Positions 58,094 to 64,000 of a stretch of 64,000 nucleotides of DNA are shown here, piece by piece. The position numbers and the translations under genes are program-made. This DNA comes from Acidobacteriota bacterium (lineage in GTDB: Bacteria; Acidobacteriota; Terriglobia; Bryobacterales; Bryobacteraceae), in assembly GCA_017307505.1 (NCBI GenBank), contig JAFKEE010000053.1, positions 1-64,000 of the forward strand. Reading direction: 5' to 3'. The notes under the pieces are model-generated. The model ran no database searches, was not told where the DNA came from, and saw only the letters and a list, made by a program, of their open reading frames with translations. Positions within the stretch are counted from its first letter, which is position 1, and every line of letters starts with the position of its first letter.

Positions 58094-60724
58094 CTACTCG
58101 TGCCGCAACGCAGTGAGCGGATCCACGCGGCCCGCCCGGCGCGCCGGCAGATAGCCCGCCGCCATCGCCACCAAGCCCAGTAACGCCGCTGCAATCAACT
58201 GGGACAACCCATCCGCCGGGGTCACGCCGAATAACATCGACTCGGCTGCGTGCGACACCAGCACAGACACAGGGATCCCCACTGCCAGGCCAAGGGCGAT
58301 CACCGCCAGCGTTTTGCGGAGAATCGACCACGCCACCTGGCCCGGCATCGCGCCCAATGCCATCCGCACCCCAATTTCAGGCGTCTTCCGGGCCACGGAG
58401 TAAGACAGCACCCCGTACAACCCCACCGCCGAGAGCAACAGCGCCAACAACCCGAACGCCGTGGCCAGCGTGGAGATCAAACGCTCCTGGATCAGCCATT
58501 CGTCCATCTGCCGGGCCAGGGTGCCGCTGCGCAGGAGGTGGACATCCGGGCCGAGGCTTCGCAACCGCGCCAGTATCGTGGGTAGCACCAGTTCAGGATC
58601 TCCCGCCGTTTTAACGCTCAAGGTCTGCCGGGCGCCCATGTCCATCGGCTGGCGGATCGAGATATACAGGAACCGCCGAGGAGCCCTCCGCAGGTCCTCC
58701 TGCATCACGTCGGCTACCACGCCGATGATCCGCAGCGTCCTTTTGTTCATCACGACATCCGTCCCGATCGGATCCTTGGAGCCGAAGAAATGCTTGCGCG
58801 CGCTCTCGTTGATCACCCCGACATAAGGCGTCCCCGCCCGGTCCCGGTCCGTAAAGTCCCGGCCTCGCAACAGCGAGATCCCCAATGTCCGGAAGTAACC
58901 TTCGCTCGCCGTGATCAGGCCGATGCTATGCGCCTCGCGCGACTCCGATTGGAATCCCGGAGCGTCGAAGGCAACACCTCTGCCGTTCCCATCCAGGGGT
59001 GTCATGGACGACAACGCCGCTGCCTCCACGCCCGGCAAAGACCGCACCTCCGGCAGCAACCGGTCCCACAACGCAGTCCGGTTCTCCGCCTCGGGATAGG
59101 AGTCGTGCGGCAGGTGCACGCCCACCAGCGCCACACGGCTCACATTGAACCCCATATCCTGCTGATGGAGATTCTGCAGGGTCCGGAGAAATAGGGTCGC
59201 TCCCACCAGCAGGATCAGCGAGAGCGCTACCTGGAAGGCTACCAGCAACTGCCCCAATCGCCCGCCGCCGCGCGACATTGTGGAACGTCCGCCGTCCTTC
59301 ATCGCGTTGTTCGGATCCGATCGCAGCCCGCGCAGCATCGGAGCTGCACCGAACAAAAGCGAGGCCAGCAGGGAGGCGCCTACCGTGAAGCCCAGCACGC
59401 GCCAATCCCAGTGAACCTCCAGTTGAATCGGTCTTGCGCCACCCGCGAAGAACGAGGTCAACCCGCGCACGGCCCACAACGCCACCAGCAGGCCGGAGGC
59501 GGCGCCTGCGGCAAACAGGAGCCCCGTCTCCGTCAGGAGCTGCCGGAACAGCCGCCCGCGGCCGGCGCCAATGGCTACCCGTAGCGCAAACTCACGCGCC
59601 CTCTGCGCCGATCGCGCCAGCAGCAGATTGGTGATGTTGGCACACGCGATCAGCAGCACCAGCCCCACTACGGTCATCAGCGCCCACAGCGGCTTCGAGA
59701 AGCGCCGCCGCAATTCGTCCAGGCCTTGCGAGGCAGGCGCCAATTCCAGGTGATGAAAGTTGTTGCGCCTGACTTCTGCCGGTACCGGGAACTCATCCAT
59801 GAACGCTTGAAAGATGCGGTCTGTCTCCTGACGCGCGACCTCCGGATTCGCCCCGGCCTTCAGCCGCGCCACCGCACTGAACCACCAGGATCCTGTGTCC
59901 TTCAACATCTCGTCGGTCACGTCCATGGGAATCGTGAGGTCGTCGGTACGGCCCGGCAGCAGGCCGTGGAATTCCGGAGCGGTCACGCCGACAATCGTGA
60001 ATAACCGACCGCCCATCACGCCATCCCACTTGAAGGTGTGCCCTATCGCGCTCGGACTGCCACCGAAGCGGCGCTGCCAGAAATCGTAACTGATCACCGC
60101 TACGGGCGGATCCATCTTGCCGTCCTCGGGGGTCAGCAGCCGGCCCGCCGCCGGTTTGATGCCCAGCACCCGGAAGTAGTCACCGGAGACCCGCGCCGCA
60201 TCCACCTCCTCGATGGGCCCGTCGAAACGGATCCCTACATCGGTGTTTGTGAATGCCGCCATGCCCGAAAACGAATTTGTCTGTGTCCGGAAGCGCTCGA
60301 AGCACGGGTAGGGTGGGGCGGGCCCCCGGCCCTTTGGGCCCGCGGCTGCCAGGAATACCAGTTGCTCCGGAGCCTGCACCGGCAGCGACCGCAGCAGCAC
60401 TGCATCGATCAGGCTAAAGATCGCCGTATTCGCGCCCATGCCCAACGCGAGTGTGACCACCACCGCGGCTGTGAACCCCGGCGCCTTCCGCATCATTCGC
60501 AGCCCGTGACGCAGATCCTGCGAGAACTCGTCCAGCCAGCGCAGCCGGTTCTTCTCATAGAACCGCTCCTCGGCGCCCAGCACGTTGCCGAACGCCTTCT
60601 TTGCCGCCAGTCGCGCCTCGCTTTCCGACAACCCTTCCTGCTTCAGGGCCTCGGCTTCAAGCTCCAGGTGAGCCCGGATCTCTTCCTGGAAGTCATTTAC
60701 ACTCCGTTTGCGCCGCCAGAACAT
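58094..60724 (-). CDS. ADOP-type ABC transporter permease
   Basis: An 876-residue permease. The N-terminal extension reads FQEEIRAHLELEAEALKQEGLSE. TM1 near 80-100 (FTAAVVVTLALGMGANTAIFSLIDAVLLRSLP) and two MacB-core/FtsX units with LLIACANITNLLLARSAQRAREFALRVAIGAG follow. It ends LTALRHE. It lies 6 nt after the PadR stop. No ATPase subunit gene is nearby. Confidence 0.94.
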   Translation of the reverse strand: MFWRRKRSVNDFQEEIRAHLELEAEALKQEGLSESEARLAAKKAFGNVLGAEERFYEKNRLRWLDEFSQDLRHGLRMMRKAPGFTAAVVVTLALGMGANTAIFSLIDAVLLRSLPVQAPEQLVFLAAAGPKGRGPAPPYPCFERFRTQTNSFSGMAAFTNTDVGIRFDGPIEEVDAARVSGDYFRVLGIKPAAGRLLTPEDGKMDPPVAVISYDFWQRRFGGSPSAIGHTFKWDGVMGGRLFTIVGVTAPEFHGLLPGRTDDLTIPMDVTDEMLKDTGSWWFSAVARLKAGANPEVARQETDRIFQAFMDEFPVPAEVRRNNFHHLELAPASQGLDELRRRFSKPLWALMTVVGLVLLIACANITNLLLARSAQRAREFALRVAIGAGRGRLFRQLLTETGLLFAAGAASGLLVALWAVRGLTSFFAGGARPIQLEVHWDWRVLGFTVGASLLASLLFGAAPMLRGLRSDPNNAMKDGGRSTMSRGGGRLGQLLVAFQVALSLILLVGATLFLRTLQNLHQQDMGFNVSRVALVGVHLPHDSYPEAENRTALWDRLLPEVRSLPGVEAAALSSMTPLDGNGRGVAFDAPGFQSESREAHSIGLITASEGYFRTLGISLLRGRDFTDRDRAGTPYVGVINESARKHFFGSKDPIGTDVVMNKRTLRIIGVVADVMQEDLRRAPRRFLYISIRQPMDMGARQTLSVKTAGDPELVLPTILARLRSLGPDVHLLRSGTLARQMDEWLIQERLISTLATAFGLLALLLSAVGLYGVLSYSVARKTPEIGVRMALGAMPGQVAWSILRKTLAVIALGLAVGIPVSVLVSHAAESMLFGVTPADGLSQLIAAALLGLVAMAAGYLPARRAGRVDPLTALRHE

Positions 60725-60730
60725 GGCTGT

Positions 60731-61090
60731 CTATGCCTCCTGCTCTTCCGGTCCCAGAATCAGTCCGATCGCCCGAGCCAGCCTCCGCCACTGGCTCGCC
60801 TTCACGGCCAGTTGCGTCCGCCCCTCGTCGGTGAGCGAGTAGAACCGCGCCTTCCGGTTGTTGTCCGAGACGCCCCACTCCGCACTGATCCAGCCCTTGT
60901 CCTCCAGTCGCTGCAGCGCCAGGTACAACGAGCCGTGGTCCACCAGGAACGTGTCTTCCGAAGTCTGCTGGATATGCCGGGCGATCCCTTGGCCATGCCG
61001 CGGGCCAAAGACGAGCATTCTCAGAATCAGCAGGTCGAGTGTGCCCTGCAGCAGGGCAATCCGATCGTCTTCGGGCTTTTGGGTAGGCAT
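60731..61090 (-). CDS. PadR family transcriptional regulator
   Basis: A 119-residue PadR protein: LLQGTLDLLILRMLVFGPRHGQGIARHI, DHGSLYLALQRLEDKGWISAEW and SDNNRKARFYSLTDEGRTQL. Coupled closely to the ADOP gene. An inverted repeat overlaps its start codon. Confidence 0.93.
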   Translation of the reverse strand: MPTQKPEDDRIALLQGTLDLLILRMLVFGPRHGQGIARHIQQTSEDTFLVDHGSLYLALQRLEDKGWISAEWGVSDNNRKARFYSLTDEGRTQLAVKASQWRRLARAIGLILGPEEQEA

Positions 61091-61123
61091 CCGACATCAG
61101 TATTGGCTGACTCGGGTCGGATG
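61088..61123. promoter_or_regulatory. Inverted repeat over the PadR start, possible operator
   Basis: CATCCGAC (61088-61095) and GTCGGATG (61116-61123) are perfect 8-nt complements 20 nt apart, starting on the PadR ATG codon. GGATGT recurs at 61135. An auto-regulatory operator is plausible but unproven. Confidence 0.35.
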
Positions 61124-61192
61124 TCAACCCAAGCGGATGTAAACCTTCCAGTGCTTCATTTTTCCGGCCCCTTCTCCGTACAATGGAGAGCG

Positions 61193-61486
61193 ATGAGCGA
61201 TTTCGACTTTCTCGTTCTGTCTCTTCGTGCCGACGCGGAAATGCAACTCGGCCTCTACCCGCGCGGCGACCAGCCGGCCGAGGTTCAGCTCCCCATGGCG
61301 CGCAAAATGATCGACCTGCTCGCCATGCTCCAGGAGAAGACGAAGGGCAACCTTTCGCTCGAAGAGCAGCGCAACCTCGATAACACAGTGACCGAACTCC
61401 GGTTCCGGTATCTCCAGGCATTCGAAGCGGAAGGCAAAAAGGCGGCGGAAGCCGGCAAGACCTCGGAAGCTCCGGCCAATGGCTGA
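61193..61486 (+). CDS. DUF1844-domain small protein
   Basis: A 97-residue protein with the DUF1844 core: FDFLVLSLRADAEMQLGLYP, ARKMIDLLAMLQEKTKGNLSLEEQRNLDNTVTELRFRYLQAFE. It is helical with an acidic Ala-rich tail. Members are widespread in Acidobacteria and delta-proteobacteria, function unknown. GGAG ribosome binding site; TACAAT 8 nt before the ATG. It overlaps the next gene by 8 nt. Confidence 0.85.
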   Translation: MSDFDFLVLSLRADAEMQLGLYPRGDQPAEVQLPMARKMIDLLAMLQEKTKGNLSLEEQRNLDNTVTELRFRYLQAFEAEGKKAAEAGKTSEAPANG

Positions 61487-62267
61487 GGCCCCCCGTAGTC
61501 TCACCCTCACCGTCCTTGGCTCCGGCACCAGTGTCGGCGTGCCTACCATCGGCTGCCACTGCAAAGTCTGCACGTCCACCGATCCGCGCGACACGCGCCT
61601 GCGGCCCTCTGTGTGCATCCGCTGGGACCAGCGCGTCGTCCTGATCGACACCGGCCCGGACTTCCGCCAGCAGGCACTCACTCATCAGCTGGACCGCCTC
61701 GACGCCGTTCTCTACACGCACCCTCACGCCGACCACATCCTCGGCCTCGACGACCTGCGCCCCTTCAACTACCGCCAGAAGGAGCCGATCCCCATCCATG
61801 CTTCTCCGTTCACCATGGATGTCATCCGACGCATCTTCAGCTACATCTTCCACGACGGTCCCACGGAATCTTCCCGGCCCAAGATTGAGCCCCGCGTCTT
61901 CGACGGTACGCCCATCGTGGTCGATGGCATCGAGTTCAAGCCCATCCCGGTGAAGCACGGTAGCGGTGAGTGCCACGGCTATCGCTTCGGCCGCACCGCC
62001 TATCTCACCGATCACAGCGAGATCCCCGAGGAATCGATGGCCCTGTTGGAAGGCCTCGATGTGCTGTTCCTGGATGCACTCCGCTATAAGCCGCACCCGA
62101 CCCATTCCACTGTCGACCAGAGCCTCAAAACGGTGGCCCGCCTGAAGCCGAAAGCGACCTATTTCACGCACATCTCGCACGACCTGCTGCATGCCCGGGC
62201 GCAGGAACTGCTGCCCGAACACGTCTACCTCGCCTACGATGGCCTGCAGATCGCGATAGAAGCCTGA
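61479..62267 (+). CDS. PhnP-like metallo-beta-lactamase-fold phosphodiesterase
   Basis: A 262-residue MBL-fold hydrolase. LTVLGSGTSVGVPTIGCHCKVC is the start, with the Cys cluster of PhnP-type zinc sites. THPHADHILGLDDLRPFN is HxHxDH, IPVKHGSGECHGYRF and LTDHSEIP carry later ligands, and ATYFTHISHDL the last His. It hydrolyses cyclic phosphodiesters (5-phosphoribosyl 1,2-cyclic phosphate in PhnP). No phosphonate genes are nearby, so another cyclic phosphate may be the substrate. In one operon with DUF1844 and ribF. Confidence 0.87.
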   Translation: MAEAPRSLTLTVLGSGTSVGVPTIGCHCKVCTSTDPRDTRLRPSVCIRWDQRVVLIDTGPDFRQQALTHQLDRLDAVLYTHPHADHILGLDDLRPFNYRQKEPIPIHASPFTMDVIRRIFSYIFHDGPTESSRPKIEPRVFDGTPIVVDGIEFKPIPVKHGSGECHGYRFGRTAYLTDHSEIPEESMALLEGLDVLFLDALRYKPHPTHSTVDQSLKTVARLKPKATYFTHISHDLLHARAQELLPEHVYLAYDGLQIAIEA

Positions 62268-62278
62268 CCCCCAATCTC

Positions 62279-63250
62279 ATGACGACGCCCATCCGCATCT
62301 TTCGCGGCCTCGATGAAGCGCGCCACGGCTTTGCGCCTTCCGCCGTCACCATCGGCAACTTCGACGGAGTCCACGCCGGCCATCGTGAATTGATGCGCCG
62401 TACCCTCACCACCGCCGCCGAACTCGGCGTCAAGCCCTCCGCCATCACGTTTCATCCGCACCCGACCACCATCGTCGCCCCGGAGCGCGCGCCGCGCCTG
62501 CTCACCACGCCCGACGAACGCTGCGCCCTCATGGCTGCCGATGGCATCCAGCAGGTCCTCATCCTGCCCTTCGACCGCGAACTGGCCAACCTCACGCCGG
62601 ACGAGTTCCTCCACCGTGTCCTGCTCGACATCCTGGGCGCTCGAGCGGTGATTGTCGGCAACAACTTCCACTTCGGCCGCAAACAGACCGGAACCCTCGA
62701 CGATCTTCGGAACTGCCCCGGGCTGCGCACCGAGATCGTCCCTCTGCTCACCCTGCGCGGCATCCCGGTCTCCTCCAGCGAAATCCGCCGCCTGCTGGCC
62801 GCCGGAGACATCGCCAAGGCCAACCGGCTCCTGCAGCGTCCTTACTCCATCACAGGATCAGTAGTGCCCGGCGACGGCCGCGGCTCGAAGCAAACCGTCC
62901 CCACCCTGAATCTCCAAACCAGTTCGCTGGAAGACTCGACCTCTGCCCTTCCGGCCGACGGCGTCTACATCACCAGGACCACCGATCCGGACTCCGGCCG
63001 ACGCTGGGACTCTGTCACCAATATCGGCTTCCGCCCCACCTTCGAAGGCCAGCACCTGACCATCGAGACGTTTCTTTTCGGCCCCTTCGTCGAGTTCGCG
63101 CCCGCCCGCATCAAACTCGAATTCCTCTTCCGCCTGCGCGCCGAGCGCAAGTTCGAATCCGCCGAAGCGCTACGAACCCAGATCATCCGGGACGTCACCC
63201 GCGCCCAGAAGTATTTTCGCCGTCTGCACCAATTCATACATGCGAGTTAA
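62279..63250 (+). CDS. ribF: Bifunctional riboflavin kinase / FAD synthetase
   Basis: A 323-residue enzyme making FMN and FAD. The FMN adenylyltransferase half has TIGNFDGVHAGHRELM, FHPHPTTIVAPE and ISSSE-like VSSSEIRRLLAAGDI. The flavokinase half begins at about residue 185 with YSITGSVVPGDGRGSKQTVPTLNLQ, where the usual GxGRxxGFPTAN is slightly altered, then GVYITRT and NIGFRPTF. Length is typical. It follows the MBL gene by 11 nt; no FMN riboswitch is present. Confidence 0.95.
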   Translation: MTTPIRIFRGLDEARHGFAPSAVTIGNFDGVHAGHRELMRRTLTTAAELGVKPSAITFHPHPTTIVAPERAPRLLTTPDERCALMAADGIQQVLILPFDRELANLTPDEFLHRVLLDILGARAVIVGNNFHFGRKQTGTLDDLRNCPGLRTEIVPLLTLRGIPVSSSEIRRLLAAGDIAKANRLLQRPYSITGSVVPGDGRGSKQTVPTLNLQTSSLEDSTSALPADGVYITRTTDPDSGRRWDSVTNIGFRPTFEGQHLTIETFLFGPFVEFAPARIKLEFLFRLRAERKFESAEALRTQIIRDVTRAQKYFRRLHQFIHAS

Positions 63251-63265
63251 GATGGCGGAACGCCC

Positions 63266-64000
63266 ATGTTCCGCCTACTGCTGATTCTCGCCGCCGCCCT
63301 CCAGGCCCAGCCTGTCCGCCCCGTCCCGCCGCCCGGGGTCGAAGTTCCAGCCGCCGATCGCAAGGACCTCGAAGCCGGCCTCCAGCGTCTCCACGCTTCC
63401 ATCGAGAAACTGAAGGGCAATCCGCTGCTGCCGGACGTGCAGATCTACCACGAGGCGGCCCGTTACGCCTTGCAGTACAACGAGTTCTTCAAATCAGAGG
63501 AGATCTTCAAGGCCAAGGAACTGCTGCGCGAGGGTCAGGTCCGGGCAGAACAACTGCTGAGGGGGGAAGCCCCTTGGACCACCGCCACCGGGCTGGTGGT
63601 GCGCGGCTACGTCTCGAAGATCGACCGGAGTGTGCAGCCCTATGGCCTCTACATCCCGCCCAACGGACCCCGCCGCTGGCGGCTGGATGCCTGGTTCCAC
63701 GGCCGCAGCGAAACACTCAGTGAGGTGAGCTTCCTATGGGAACGCGAGCACAGCGTTGGTGAGTTCACGCCGCCCGATTCCATCGTCCTGTTTCTGTATG
63801 GAAGATACTGCAATGCCAATAAGTTAGCGGGCGAAGTGGACCTCTTCGAAGCGCTGGCGGATGTCAAACGCCACTACCCGATCGACGAGAACCGGATCAT
63901 CGTTCGAGGCTTCAGCATGGGCGGAGCCGCCGCCTGGCACATCGCTGCCCACCACGCCGGCCTGTGGGCCGCCGCCGCGCCCGGTGCTGGCTTCAGCGAA
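63266..64000 (+). CDS. Secreted alpha/beta hydrolase (esterase/prolyl-oligopeptidase-like), cut by the window end
   Basis: The first 245 codons of an exported protein, open to the last base. Signal peptide 1-14 (LLLILAAALQA). A helical region follows, then the hydrolase core LYIPPNGPRRWRLDAWFHG, VLFLYGRYCNANKLAGEVDLFEALADVKRHYPIDENRI and the nucleophile elbow VRGFSMGGAAAW. Asp and His lie beyond the window. It starts 15 nt after ribF. Confidence 0.8.
   Translation, partial: MFRLLLILAAALQAQPVRPVPPPGVEVPAADRKDLEAGLQRLHASIEKLKGNPLLPDVQIYHEAARYALQYNEFFKSEEIFKAKELLREGQVRAEQLLRGEAPWTTATGLVVRGYVSKIDRSVQPYGLYIPPNGPRRWRLDAWFHGRSETLSEVSFLWEREHSVGEFTPPDSIVLFLYGRYCNANKLAGEVDLFEALADVKRHYPIDENRIIVRGFSMGGAAAWHIAAHHAGLWAAAAPGAGFSE

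Noticed and set aside
60693-62222. 509-codon minus-strand frame
   Set aside because: Covers PadR, DUF1844 and MBL genes in another frame; none of its segments resembles a protein family.
62268-62278. FMN riboswitch before ribF
   Set aside because: Only 11 nt separate the MBL gene and ribF, too short for an RFN element.

Overview
The window is high-GC DNA that looks like an acidobacterial chromosome, most likely Bryobacterales (the Solibacter/Paludibaculum group). Three things suggest this. There are four large MacB/FtsX-type permeases of the ADOP class (acidobacterial duplicated orphan permeases), three of them paired with PadR regulators and none with an ATPase gene. There are many Sec- and Tat-exported enzymes, including polysaccharide hydrolases, enolase-superfamily enzymes and a DUF1593 protein. 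One secreted protein also resembles Solibacter extracellular proteins. This is a judgement from gene content; no 16S or other marker was available. No rRNA, tRNA or CRISPR array was seen.

Layout. 1-8.5 kb is a low-density, partly decayed region. It holds two copies of a paired 25-nt insertion-sequence-end-like motif (97-146, 8297-8346), an alpha/beta-hydrolase remnant behind a YciI-like gene, a POTRA-domain gene cut by an in-frame TAG, a TonB-SEL1 fusion, an SDR oxidoreductase plus a fossil of an SDR 3' end, a duplicated double-hairpin repeat, and an array of seven degenerate direct repeats (7741-8184). 8.5-14.2 kb carries one solo ADOP permease and one PadR-ADOP pair. 14.2-18.9 kb has a HEAT-like gene flanked by two near-identical 48-nt hairpins, then a minus-strand run NlpC/P60 peptidase > Tat-exported dipeptide epimerase > YcaQ-like glycosylase. 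19-25.6 kb has DAHP synthase, two uncharacterised exported proteins around a redoxin and a small HTH protein, an OmpA-family protein and an HD hydrolase. 25.6-32.1 kb is a carbohydrate region (GH106-like and GH43-like genes, divergent; a lipocalin-like protein; DUF1593). 32.2-37.4 kb has an MFS transporter, a second PadR-ADOP pair and an alpha/beta hydrolase.

37.5-41.2 kb has a hybrid kinase with two nearly identical PAS domains, an AhpD-like protein, and a divergent DoxX/TetR pair with a clear operator. 41.4-44.2 kb looks like an osmolyte module: glycosyltransferase, MscS-type membrane protein and mannosyl/glucosyl-3-phosphoglycerate phosphatase. 44.3-46.5 kb has a small unknown protein, a thioredoxin-like protein and an M23 peptidase. 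46.6-50.6 kb is an operon of an LctP-type permease, an exported RraA-like protein and a Tat-exported enolase-superfamily dehydratase. 50.7-58.1 kb has LOG, adenosine deaminase, glycogen branching enzyme, a membrane protein, a type I phosphodiesterase and a PIG-L deacetylase. 58.1-64 kb has the third PadR-ADOP pair, then DUF1844 > MBL phosphodiesterase > RibF and a truncated alpha/beta hydrolase at the window edge.

Two themes stand out. Several short gene sets look like periplasmic or cell-surface pathways: murein peptides, sugar acids, plant glycans and a compatible solute. In addition, an unusual number of genes have a -10-like hexamer (often TATACT) 5-10 nt before the start codon, which suggests leaderless transcripts.
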